From positions 2,666,001-2,730,000 of the forward strand of contig NC_079232.1 in assembly GCF_028502605.1 (NCBI RefSeq): DNA of 64,000 bases, given 5' to 3'. The stretch's first letter is position 1, and each line of letters begins with the position of its first letter. Shown here in pieces: positions 33,238 through 44,600 of the stretch. This DNA comes from Trichoderma breve (Eukaryota > Ascomycota > Sordariomycetes > Hypocreales > Hypocreaceae). The translations under genes were made by a program, and so were the position numbers. Under the pieces are notes generated by a model that saw only the letters and a program-made list of their open reading frames with translations, did not search any database and was not told the origin of the DNA.

Positions 33238-35211
33238 TCATACTCCCAGCGGCTCTTTTGCCTCTGGTGGCAGAGTCAACGTGTCCGGATACGTGTTCAA
33301 TGCCTGTCGCACTCCTAATTCTCGACCAATATAGAAGAGAAGGCCCTCCGCAGCGAGTCGCTGTTCCGGTCGGCAAATATCCATTACATACACGGAAATA
33401 AGTGGCCATATGACTCGCAGGGCATCAAACACCGTTTTAGGAGACTTGTCTCTACTACTAGAGAGGGGTCCGAGTACACGTGGGACGCTCTCTAAAATCC
33501 CTTGCGCCGCATTCTGGGCCGTTTTGACGCTGTATTCTCGATCCTCGTTGAGCTGCTCGAGAGGAATCGGGCACGGGGGGTAATGTGTAAGAAAATTGAT
33601 GAGGAGCCGCATAACATGGTACCCTTTGACGATGGCAGAATGATACAGGCTCATTGCATAAATCTCCAAAATGTGAGTCCCGACATAGTTCTTTTCAATC
33701 CAGTCTTCAAATTCTTGTTCGGCAGCCTTCATCTGAGCAAAGAGATCGGGATAATCTCTGGATGCCCCTGGAAAGTCACGACGTCGGAGGAGATTGAAGA
33801 TACGAGCCTGAACGCTACAAATCTTGATGATGAAATAGGAGATGGCCAGCCCTAGGCCCTCGCCCGGATGTAGCGGTAGTAACCGGTCTATTGTTTCGAG
33901 CCATTCCCCGGATTCCGGAGGACACTCTGTATTGGTAATGAGAGCTTGAATTTGCTATATGTTGGGTCAGCACATCTGAGAAGCCTTACTATGAGATGAA
34001 TGATACCTACCACCATGCTATAGGCTGGCCAGAAGGATTTGCGACCCTCAGGTTTGAGTAGAGGGGCGCAGCCCCTTGCCTTGAGGATGCTGTATAACCC
34101 ACGAGCGTGTAAATGCCATGGGCTGAGGACTTCAGTGCGAGAAAGGGAGCCAATGAGCAACTATTGGCTGGTGAGGTTCTGATATGGAGAATTGTTTGTT
34201 TTGAATGCATGACATCAGAGTCTTACTTACCTCGTAATTTGTAAGAATCCATACCGTGGCGAGAATATCGTCTCGTTGAGCACCTTCAGGCGTCTTGAGC
34301 GCCTCGCTGACTAAATTCAGGGTCTTGCCTAGGTAACCACCCAGCTCGCGCTGCGTCTCATCATCGGAGCTCCTGCTCAAAGCCGTCGAGTACTGCATAT
34401 TAGTCACGTACGTGCGAGAAAAGAGATGGGCAGCCCAGATGAGGGGCCCGTCATCTGTGTAGTCGCGATACATGTCCTTGATGAAATCAAGATTAGAGTA
34501 GACATCAAGGATGATGGGAATGGAGTGGGACGTCCAGTGTTCATACACCGGCCGGAGGAGCGGAGGTCGCGCATTGTAGTTTGCGCCATTAACCAAGACG
34601 AGGTCTGTTGAGGAGGTGAAGACAAAGTCTCCGTTCGGGGAGAGGCTCGGCGTCGTGAGCACTCCTCCATCGGATGACGAAGACGAAGAGGAAGACGACG
34701 ATGACTGGCTGCTAGGGGACTGCGGCAGGGGCGCACGCTTCTTGCGCTTCTTGACAACCGTAGGATCGGCGTTGCGGAAGACCAGCTCCTGTTGATCCCG
34801 ATATCCGGGGCACTGGGCGCCGTATTTGATGCATCTCTGACAGGCGGGACGGGCAAGGTCGCACTACATGAGACGAAGGTGTAAGTAGGTAGAGCAAGGA
34901 GCAGATGTAATACGGCACGGAAGCTGACGAGACGATCCCCGATCCGAGCCAACGCAAGCAAGCAAGCTGATGCGGCTGCCAAGAGCCAGTCATGAGCCAA
35001 CGAGCAGTGACACACATCGACAGCCTTGCAGAAATGGCCACAAGACTGCCGCAGACCCACCCGATGGCAATTTATATATCCCGGCCTCTCTCCCCTTTCA
35101 TTCACATCGACTTGATGCAATCATCCATACACGTATATATAAAACACTGACCTTGACTCGCCGCTGGCGGCACAGGTGACAATCCCGGCTAGGTCTGCCT
35201 GTGTTGGGCAT
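33238..35211 (-). CDS. Zn2Cys6 transcription factor (519 aa)
   Basis: Exons 35211-35152, 34863-34231, 34160-34011, 33954-33238 join in phase. Introns are 288, 70 and 56 nt, all GT..AG. The first two exons together form a perfect fungal binuclear zinc cluster, C-x2-C-x6-C-x6-C-x2-C-x6-C: CHLCRQRRVKC, then LARPACQRCIKYGAQC. The first intron splits the cluster just before its third cysteine. The cluster is followed by a basic linker (VVKKRKKR), a Ser run (SSQSSSSSSSSSSDG) and a helical fungal-TF middle region. It is a nuclear DNA-binding regulator. Its position directly upstream of the dioxygenase, in the same orientation, makes it a candidate local regulator, but this is inference. Confidence 0.88.
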
Positions 35212-36186
35212 GGCGGCACAGCGTTTCACTCGCTCTGATCAGTCACAGTAAAGTCGCAAGAGAGAGACCAGCGCGGTTTTAGGCATGTCGCCTGGGAGGC
35301 CTCGTCTAGAATTCTGGAATGTCTGCGATGCGATGAGACAAAGAGGAAATGCCATTCGAGGTGGGGGGGCGTTGCGTCCTTGGCGGCCCGCTCCAGCATT
35401 GGGCCAATCAACGGCGTCGGCGGACATGAGAAACGCCGGCTCCGCTTAGGGGGACCACGTGAGGGGCTGTTTGGAGAGCTCAGCCTCTGGAGTTGACGTT
35501 TGGAGCGACGTTGGAGAGGGTACGCTATCCTGCAAACTAGGGCTAAGTTGTACGTGTAATTGTGGCGCGTCGAAAATGTGTCGTTACATGGGCCTGGAAG
35601 TTGCTGAAACACCAATACCATCATTATCTAAGATATTACCACTTCCTGTATAGTCTTTTCAATGCTCATCATGATTTAATAACTGCTTCTACTCAAAGAC
35701 ATATAGCCATCACAGTAGAATCCCCAGCCTCGGTAAACTCGCTCCCTCGGCAAAACCAATTCAGTGATTTTGTAATCATCTCGGAGAACTTACCAAATCC
35801 CCAAATTTATAAACCCAAAGCCTCAACATTTCCCCATTCAGCCACATCCGGAAAGCCGTTACTCCCAGCCACGGCAGTCGAAATAAAAACAGCCCCCATT
35901 CCCCAGAAACGCTCCGCCATTAGAAAAAGCTCCGATTCTTTATAGGCAACGACTCATTGACTTGCCAGATCCGCCACCAATTTCCTGATTCGGCCATCCC
36001 CTCGCATCTGAATGGCTGCAGGGTACCCCACCTTTGTTTAACAGAACCTCGGATAGACAAACTCGTTTTCCCCTCTCGTCCACTCCGTGTCTCCCCCTCT
36101 TACATCACTTACACCCCCTTTCACAACCCAACAAGCTCATAGTCTAGATTGCTTCATTTCCCCCATCTTGAAACATATCAATCGCC
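35212..36186. other. Intergenic, divergent promoters
   Basis: About 1 kb between the divergent Zn2Cys6 and GFA-domain genes. CACGTG near 35456. The composition changes here from AT-rich accessory spacers to the C-rich leader of the right-hand genes. Confidence 0.5.
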
Positions 36187-36918
36187 ATGCCGCACTACGC
36201 AGACCGAAAAGACCTTTTCCCCATGCAAGGCGGCTGTCCCTGCGGCCACATCCGCTACCAAATCAATCTCCCTCCCCTCATCGTCCAGACCTGCCACTGC
36301 ACCCTCTGCCAGCGCCAAATCGGCAGCGCCTTCGCCATCAATGCCATCATCGAATCCTCCGCCATCACCCTCCTCCCATCCGCCCCCCTCACCACCCCGC
36401 CCAGCAAGGCCGACGCAGCGCAAGCCTCGTCGTCTCCAGCCGTATGCGGCGTCCTCCCCGCCTTTGCCGACTTCACCAACGCAGCAACCACAGCAACTGT
36501 TCCTCCTCAATCCACAAGCTCTACTACTGCTGCTTCTGCTTCTGCTGCACCAAACTCTCCCATCCTAGTGACAATCCCAACCCAATCAAAAGTCGGCCAA
36601 ACCGTCGCCCAATGCCCCCTCTGCCGCGGCAGCCTGTGGAATTACTACGCAGACGGCGGCCTCTTCATGACATACCTCATCACCAGCACCCTCGACCGCC
36701 CCTGGGAGCTCGAGCCCGACGTGCACATCTTCACCCGCAGCAAAAGGGACTTTATCACCATCAACGACGGCAAGCCCCAGTTCGAGGGCCAGTACCCGGA
36801 CAGGTCCGTCTTCTTCAGACCCGACTGCAAGGCCAGGGTCGACGCCCTCTTGGAAAAGCAGGTCGCGTGGAGGAAGCAGCTCAAGGCCGCTTACAAGGCT
36901 CAGTTTGCCAAGATTTAG
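36187..36918 (+). CDS. GFA/CENP-V zinc-domain protein (243 aa)
   Basis: Single-exon frame MPHYADRKDLFPMQGGCPCG. The N-terminus has the zinc-binding pattern of the GFA/CENP-V fold, GGCPCGHIRY...TCHCTLCQRQIGSAFA, with CxC and CxxC pairs, and a second site QCPLCRGSLW in the C-terminal half. Between them is an Ala/Ser/Thr/Pro-rich insert of about 85 residues that the bacterial enzymes lack. The family includes a glutathione-dependent formaldehyde-activating protein, but most fungal members are uncharacterised, so no reaction is assigned. It is expected to be soluble. Its TAG stop lies at the start of a 44-bp tandem repeat in the 3' flank. Confidence 0.78.
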   Translation: MPHYADRKDLFPMQGGCPCGHIRYQINLPPLIVQTCHCTLCQRQIGSAFAINAIIESSAITLLPSAPLTTPPSKADAAQASSSPAVCGVLPAFADFTNAATTATVPPQSTSSTTAASASAAPNSPILVTIPTQSKVGQTVAQCPLCRGSLWNYYADGGLFMTYLITSTLDRPWELEPDVHIFTRSKRDFITINDGKPQFEGQYPDRSVFFRPDCKARVDALLEKQVAWRKQLKAAYKAQFAKI

Positions 36919-37004
36919 ACATCACGAATCGCTAGGTGTACGAGATGATTATTGCATGCTAGACATCTCGAATCGTTAGGTATACGAGATAATTATTGTA
37001 TGCA
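36917..37004. repeat. 44-bp tandem duplication at the GFA gene stop codon
   Basis: Units 36917-36960 and 36961-37004 differ at six positions. Four are C-to-T or G-to-A in the second unit, and three of those four are in CpA/TpG context, the pattern left by repeat-induced point mutation. The first unit begins inside the stop codon. Confidence 0.7.
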
Positions 37005-37771
37005 CACACGCAGGCGATCTTGCAGTTCATTTTGCTCATGATTTTGTTTATTTAAATTTAAATCTTGACGCCCACCACAACCTCAGTTTCAAATCAGGGG
37101 TATTTAATCCGTATTCCTCCACATTTCCGTGCCTCCCTTCATTTTTGGGTTCCTACATCAATAGGTACCGCAAGCGAAATGAACATAAAATAAGTCCCAG
37201 AAAGTAACCAAAGAAATTGCAAAAATGAATAGAACAAACCTCAGCAACATAATAAAGTGTCAACTAGCCATGGCACCAGAGCCACATCTCCCAATGGGGG
37301 GGTATACCGGTAATGTCTTTGCTTTATCCAGATCGAACCTCTCTTTTTTTGAATGATAATTATGATTGTTCCTGCTGTGGAGCAGATACGTGTAAAAAAC
37401 GTGCCAAAAGTAATTTCTGCTATCTTTCTTTTTCATATACCGTCTTGAAATTCGACCAAATAAGCGCATAAATATTCCCGTGTTCAAAATCATGCTAATT
37501 ACCGAAAAAAAGAAGAAAATACGCTGAATCAAAATGTCGGAGCCTCGCCAACGCCAGTTGAGTTTAGGTCATATAGAAGGTAAATAGCACGCCATATATG
37601 CCGCTCGTAAAAATCCAGATATGAAGAAGAGATGATGGGGAGAGAGTGTGTTTTTGAGAAAAAAGATAAGATCAAAGGGAACTTGAGAGTTGCCTTTACT
37701 TGAATGTAATAATAGTTGGGTTTTGCATCGTTTGTCGCCGTTTTTTCTTTCGGTTTGTAGCTGTCCAAAGA
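37005..37771. other. Intergenic, convergent gene ends
   Basis: Between convergent GFA and DUF1765 genes. AT-rich. Nothing recognised. Confidence 0.5.
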
Positions 37772-40700
37772 CTAGCCACCCATCTTGCGGAATCCCTCGA
37801 CGCCGAGCAGCGGCACTTCAACTTCACTCAGCGAGCCAATGCCCTCGTCACGGCGGCGCTCAACAAAGTTGTTGCATTCCGCTACCACGAGACTCCACTC
37901 GGATAACGCACGTCCCGAGTAAACCAAGTTCTTGACAAACACGCCAGCGGGCTTTACAGCCTCGGGTTCGGCGTCTCCCTGCCTTTCTTCGATTGCCGTC
38001 AGGTGGACGATGGGAGAAGGAAGAAACCTGGATTCACTAGGTGTCGAGGCGCCGCTATTTGTCTCGGAGCCGCTTGTAGACGAAGACTCCTCTGATATTA
38101 TCCCGCCGCTGAGAGATAACTTGCGACGAGGCTCTGTGACTGGTGAGCTAAGTGGGCTTGCATTCCTTGCTGCTTGCACCAAGCCACCCTGTGAACTGCC
38201 AGAAAATTTCCTCGTGGGTATCATGAGTGGGGGGAGGGTCGGGCCACCCCCACGTTTTGCCTGGAATCCAAGTCTTGCCTGGGCTGGTGTAGGGAGCCTC
38301 GGGCGTGCGAGAATGCGGTCTATGGGAGACGGCTGCTGGTTAGGCTGCGGCCAGCCCAGAACGAACTTGAACGTAAACTTGGGCTCTTCAAAGACCGGGT
38401 TCGAGCCATCAGAGTCCACGCTCTTGTCGGATTTGGCCGTCCTGGGTGGACTGGCAGAAGCGTTCTGTCGCGCCCGAGAGTTTGCAACCTCGCGGCGTGC
38501 ATTCTGAAGTCCGTCGTCTGTAGATGGTGAATCCGTGGTGGTTTTCGTAGTAGGAGAGGCCGTCGAGGTGAATGTCAGCAACTTGAGAATAGACCACTTT
38601 TTCTTTGGGTCATTCTTGGCCAGAAGGCTTGCGTCGGCGCTGCTGTCGCTAGTGGGCGACACTATGCTTGACGCCTTGGTGAAGGTATCAAATGTCACAA
38701 ATAGGCCCGGCTGAGGTACACTGATTTCCTGACGAATGATGATGAATCGCTTTCCTAGCGTGGGCGACATTGGTTCCGTGGCGGGACCTGGTTGGCCAGC
38801 TTCCTCGGCAGCCTGTTGAAGATATAGATAATGCGACCAAACGCTCTTGAGCCTCTTTGAAACCAGCGCGAATATTTCCCTATAAATATTAATTAGCCCT
38901 TGATTCTGTTTCAGAATAGTACTAGTAGGAAGTCTTTTGACTTACATGTCTGTGTCATTCTGGCTACCCTTGTCACGGCAGATTCTCCAGCAAAGAAGAC
39001 GCATGTAATACGCTCGCACCATCGGGCACCAGTTGTTGAAGAAAGCGTTAAAGGTTTCTTCTGTCAACAGCCAGTCGCGGCATACCATCATCTTCTGCTC
39101 GGGATCTTTGGCAATGGCATCCCATATCGTGAAAATGAAGGAAATCATTCGAATTTCTGAAAGAGTGTTGAGCGATGTCAAGGCCAGTTTGCAAACCTCA
39201 ACCCAAAAAGGCCAGTCGATGTAGCATGTTGGGCTTTCAGCCGTCTCAGCCCGATGGTAGATGAGGATAACCTCCTCCAATAAGTCACACAGCGTTGAGC
39301 ACGAGGTGCTGTTGTATCTAGAGGTCCTGCTCGCGGCAGCTTTCAACAGCGCAGAGAAAGCTTCAGCGAATGTATGTCTCGCCCCGGGATACAAAGAGGC
39401 GCTATCTGACAGGATGTCTTTCAATAACACGACCAGTCTATTTTCCGACATGCTCTTCATCATATTGTTTGGTGGCATAGGCATTTGCAAGGCTGCTGCT
39501 TCAGCTCCCCGAGCCGAGCTGGCCAAGAGAGAGCCTTGAGGCTCAAAGGTAGCTTGGCGGTGGATGGTGCCATCCAGAATCGACAAGAGTTGTGCATGAA
39601 CAAGAACGAATGCAGGCGAATGTGCTTTCTCAGTCAAAGAGAGGCCCTCGGGCATAAATTGGTCGGACAATATGTGAAAGTGTCTGCAGAAGATGAAGAG
39701 AAGATCGGTATCGCGACCTTTCCACCGCATCACCCAGGGTCCCGTCCATGGCACTCTCGCTACAAGCAGAGGCATCTTTGGGATGCGTTTCAGAGTGGCC
39801 CACATTCCTCGAGGCGAAGACCAAGCCAAGGAACTCAGCCTCGGTGGGAATGAGGCTGTAATTTCCTCGTCAACTGGCGAACTGCTGCTGTTGCGACCCA
39901 GGCCCATGCTTTCAGCGACACGGCGAATCAGGTCAGGCGTCAGCCCCCAAAGCCTCACCAAGATATCAGACACACCGGGTGCGAAGAAAAATGCGTATGC
40001 GCACGTCTTGCCAGCGAACTCGATCAAGCTCGGGGGCACGTGGCGGAGAGACATCTTTTCGACCACGAAAGCCATCTGCCTCACCAGGTTAGACACGAAC
40101 ATGGTCCTGATGTTGTGCTCAGCCGACTCCGCCAGCATAGCGGACTGGTTTGAGCTCTGCGATGAGTTGGATGAGTTGGTGGATGACCTCGCCCGCGTCC
40201 GGTCCTGAGGGGACCGCTCCGACACGGGCATAAAGTAGGACGTTGTCTGGCGCCACTCAAGCCGCATCATGATGGTAGTTGCCGTCTCGAAGAGCAGCTG
40301 GCGATCAAGGCCCGGGACCGGCTGTTGGTGCTGCACCTCGAGCATGTCGAGGACACCGCCCCACCACTTGTTGAGAATGGAAGCCCTGCAGTCGACATCT
40401 TCGGGCCGCAGACCGCTAAGTGACTGCTGGCTAGTGGTGCTCTTGAGAAAGGGCAGAAACAGGGACTGGATCAGAGCGCATTGTTGGGCAACGGCCTTTG
40501 AGGCGAACCCGCGAAACTCGAGGTCCAGATTCTTGAACTGCGACCACAGGGGATCGGGCATGCGCGCTGGCATTTCGCTCGACGATTCATCTGTGGTGAG
40601 CGCCGTGGAGTTGGTCTCTGCAGAAGAGGTGGACTGCGAGACATGCGTGTCGATGCTGCTGGAGCCCGGCTGAGCCAAGCTGGTGGCAGACGAGGCGCAG

Positions 40701-41563
40701 CTAAAATCGGAGCCAATGCTGTCACTTGTTTTAGACAACGTGGACGCGGGTTTTTGCTTGATCCTGGAGAAGTAGCTGGTGGCACGAGCGAGTCCCTTTG
40801 TCGCGGGCTTAGCACCTGAGTCGACTAAGCGGGTTTGGGTCGTCTGATTGGTCGTAATTTCCTGGATGCTGGCCGTCACAGCCCGTTTCAGCTGGTAGCG
40901 GTTCGATTTCGCTTCCTGCTTCACGCTCGTCGCGGCTGGAACTGGAGTGTCTGATTGGACTTTGGGCAGCGAGCGCGACGACGGAATCCACGACCTCTTG
41001 GTGAAGCTGGCAAAGCTCGCAGATGTGGATTGGGCGCGGTCCCGGGCCGTTCGGCGAGCTGCCTCGTCGCTGTCCATGGGCACTTCGTTTGCTGTAGCGG
41101 GCCGCCGTGGTTCGTCGAATGGAGGAGGAGCAGCGTCCTCGTCGTCCTCGTACTGGGTATCTCGGATGGTCGTCAAGCTGCGCAGCCATGAGCGAGGCCC
41201 ATCGTTGGAGGAGGCCGCAGATTTTGTGCGTAGATGTTGCAAGGTTGTTGGTGGAGAAGGGGGGTTGGGGTCGACATATTCGGAGGAGGTAGTAGAAGGG
41301 GCCAGCTTGGTCTCTAGAGCGAGTGGAAGAGAGATGTCGAGCTTAAGGTCCAAGTCGGAGTTGAAGGAGGGTATTTCAAACGTCGCGAACTCGGCCAGGC
41401 CCTTCATATCCAAGGCTGTGTGGTCGGTCGAGACGGGATGGCCAAGCGAGGGTGACTTGGCTTGTGATGGCAGTGACGGAAGATCGGGAGAAGAATGGGA
41501 TCGTCGAGAGAAGGAGAGGGAGGAGATTTCCACGGCCGGGGCCATGATTGCCGTTCCACTCAT
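37772..41563 (-). CDS. DUF1765 (UPF0592) family protein
   Basis: Two exons, 41563-38946 and 38879-37772, joined across a 66-nt intron (GTAAGT...TATAG) that restores the frame exactly. I start at MSGTAIMAPAVEIS (41563); an in-frame ATG 43 codons further upstream (41692) exists but lies in a poorly conserved leader. Length about 1240 aa. A long Ser/Thr/Pro-rich low-complexity N-terminus precedes the folded centre (from about PARMPDPLWSQFKNL to MMVCRDWLLTEETFNAFF), which is the DUF1765 region known from yeast and fission-yeast membrane-associated proteins. A disordered C-terminal half, rich in Ser and Thr, follows. Function in fungi is unknown. No catalytic motif and no clear transmembrane helix is seen. 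Confidence 0.8.
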
Positions 41564-41692
41564 TGCATGACCAGCACCTTGGCGGTTTCTGGTTTCTGAT
41601 GCTGGTTCAGATGTTGGCCGCACGATCCGACGAGTTCCGCAAGACGCTGTCGCCGTCCAAAGCACCTGTATCGACCCGTAAAAGCTGCCCAA

Positions 41693-44600
41693 ATTAATTC
41701 AACATTCCTTTTGAGCGAGTGTCTGGATGGTAGCAGCGGTTTAGAGCGCAGAATGGGAGAGAGTGCCAGACTCAAGGCCGCATGAGAAGCGAGGGGGGGC
41801 CTGCAGGGTTGTGATGCAACGAGATTGAAAGCCGGTGCTAAAAAGAAGGAGGCGAAAAAAAAAAAACTGCAAATCACGATAACGATAGACAGGCAAGGCT
41901 TCCGGGAACGGTCTGCAACCGCATCGAGAGAATTGCCACGGCAGCCTGGCCGATTGGGGAAAAAAAAGTCGTCGAGTCGATATACAAGGCGCACAAAGGG
42001 AGCTGCACAAATGGCCTGCCGATTGCGCCCAGGAGAGCGGAATGACGGAGATGGGCAGATTGGATGCGGCTGCCGGTGGCGTCGGCTAGTGAGTAATCCC
42101 TACAGCGCCAATGGGGGAGTTTTTTTGTTTTTGGCGAGATGCCCGGACGTAGAATTGGATTAATTAATTAAATACAGTAGGTGTGCGAACTCCATTCAGG
42201 GGATCGGGCCTTGCACTAGAGCCCTTTGAGTCTCTTTGCCAGCGCCAGCACCAGCGCTAAGCTTCACGACTTTTGAATCGTTGAACAAGATCATCACGCC
42301 TCAAATGACAAAGCTTTAGGCAGAGAGGCCCTAGGCGCTTACAGAGACATGAAGTGTTATGTTCAGTTACAGTAGTACTTGAACAGGTTGCGCCACAGCG
42401 AATCGATGCGTTGAAGGCGCTCAATCCGTTCGCGCCAATTCCGGGCTGCATTGACGACGAATCCGGGTTTAGGGACCGAGAAGCGAGGACTCACGTCTCT
42501 ACTGTACTTCCCTGTCGCCCGCTCTCGATCAACACATCCATTGATAAAATGGTAAAAAGGATAAAGGAAATAAGAAGAAAAAAGGAGAATTCTACATTCG
42601 TTCGCAAGACGTTCCAAACGGTGGCTTCGTCTATTAGCGTAACTAGCTGCCGTCCGCCAAGTCCATCCAAGCCATCAAATTTTAAGTCGCATCGCGAGTC
42701 TCCGGCCGTTGCCCACCTTGGTAAGTATCGAAGTGCTAAGGCAGCGGGTGAGCCGTGGCGCGATGGGCTGAGCTGGACAGATGTTGAGAAACGTAAACAA
42801 AGATAGGACAGTTTGATCTTGATTTCAGTTTCATAGACAAAGGCCATCCTGATACACTCTTGCATCGTCATAACTGTATTCCCAAAGCGCAGAAGCCGGA
42901 AGATGCATGGCATCCGGCGCCATGTCTTGGTTCATTGACCGCGCTCGTCCATGTCCTGAGACATCGACGGTGAACAACAACAACAACAATAACAACATCC
43001 AATATCCTCGTAGCATACTTCCCCGCAAAAAAAGTGGCGCGACGGCTACGAATCACCAGTTCCGTCTGCGATGCAAAGGCATCATACGGTTGTCCGACTC
43101 CGACGACTCACATCAAACGCCCTACTGTTGCATGTTGCATCCTCCTGTAGGTGTGCCGTCATCCCCGGCATCAGCAGTGCAGATCTCAACAGTCCGTGTC
43201 TCTCCGCAACTTCATTCGCCACAGCTCCTATGAAAAAGCGCAGATCAATTTCGTCACCTTGATTAACCAAATGCATGTTGAAATGGCCCCTTACGAAGTT
43301 AATGTTACGGCGGAGTGCGAGAAGATGCCGCGCCGCAGCTGCCGGGCATAAGATGAAGATGAGATGAAAGAACAAAGATCAATTACCTTCTCTCCGCGGA
43401 ATGGGCTACTGCACGGAGTACTCCGTACCTTGATACAGGTACGTGACTCGCACAGGCACGAGCTTCGGAAGAAAAGAAAGAAAAAGACGGGAAACGGTTC
43501 CACAGCTATCGTGCCATAATTAGGGATGATTGAGTGTAATTAAAAGCCCCATTAAAGGTACATGCAGTGAGATGTGTGAATGCGCCGCCCTGCAGTCGTC
43601 ATAATGCTCGATGAACTGTTTAGAGCCCACGTGCATGTAGGTACCCATGGTAATAATTGAAGTTGACCACTTGTATCGTACAGAATACTCGTATGAGTGA
43701 GTGCTCCATAGTAGACAAGTAGTAGTAAGAGTCAAGAGTCAAGATCCAATTGTGCTCATTTGCATAAAGATGGAAGCTTTTCTCGCACTCACATCACGAC
43801 ATTACTCTGCTGCTGGCTGGGCGGTGTGTGCGCGGTGCAACGCTTACTGTTATCAATCAAAATCAAGTCGCATGCAAGCCCCGTTTCAGATCTCCATTGT
43901 CTCACAGCTCAGCTCTCTTCCGCGCAGCTACGTCAATACTGATTCGCCGTTGCTTCAGAGCACACGAAAAGTAAGAAAGAAAGATAAGCAGGGCAGACAC
44001 GGATCATACTAGACAGCCAAACTACTTCTCGCACTTCGGACTTCAAACTATGGGGTAAAGTAGAAGCCGGGCCAACCAAGCTGAACTGTAGACTAAGAGG
44101 GGCATGACATGGAACAAGTGCGTCTGAGAGTCGAGTCCGCGGAGTGGCCCAAACCCTCTGGCGATGGGGCTTGGTCGCAATAGCTGAGAATAGTAGCTCT
44201 TGGCAAGCACAGGCGCGCCCCTCTAAGATGACTATGGTTCAAAAGTTGCTTCCACAAGGTAGTATTAGATGGTAAGGCCTCGGACGAGCACAGCAATGGA
44301 GCGCGGAATAGTATCGACGCCGCGCCGCTCTGGTAAGGGTTTCAGCTTGGTGAGGTGGCTAAAGACTTCAAGCTCCAGCTGCAACTGGTTGCAGGACCAT
44401 AGTTTTGCAGGAATTTCGGCCTTGATTTCAGACAAGCATCAAGTAGCACGCGTCACAACACCATCAAGGTGCACAACGTATGCACCGAGTGACTTCACAA
44501 GGCTCACCAATTATGCTTGCGAGTTGAAAATACGACACCCTCGACAGGAGAGTGACGATCTCAATCCTTGGCAGTGCTTCTGTGACCCTCGCACAAAGCA

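Noticed and set aside
36087..36935. 282-codon frame rich in Pro, His and Arg
   Set aside because: It is the shifted frame of the GFA-domain gene and carries no domain of its own.
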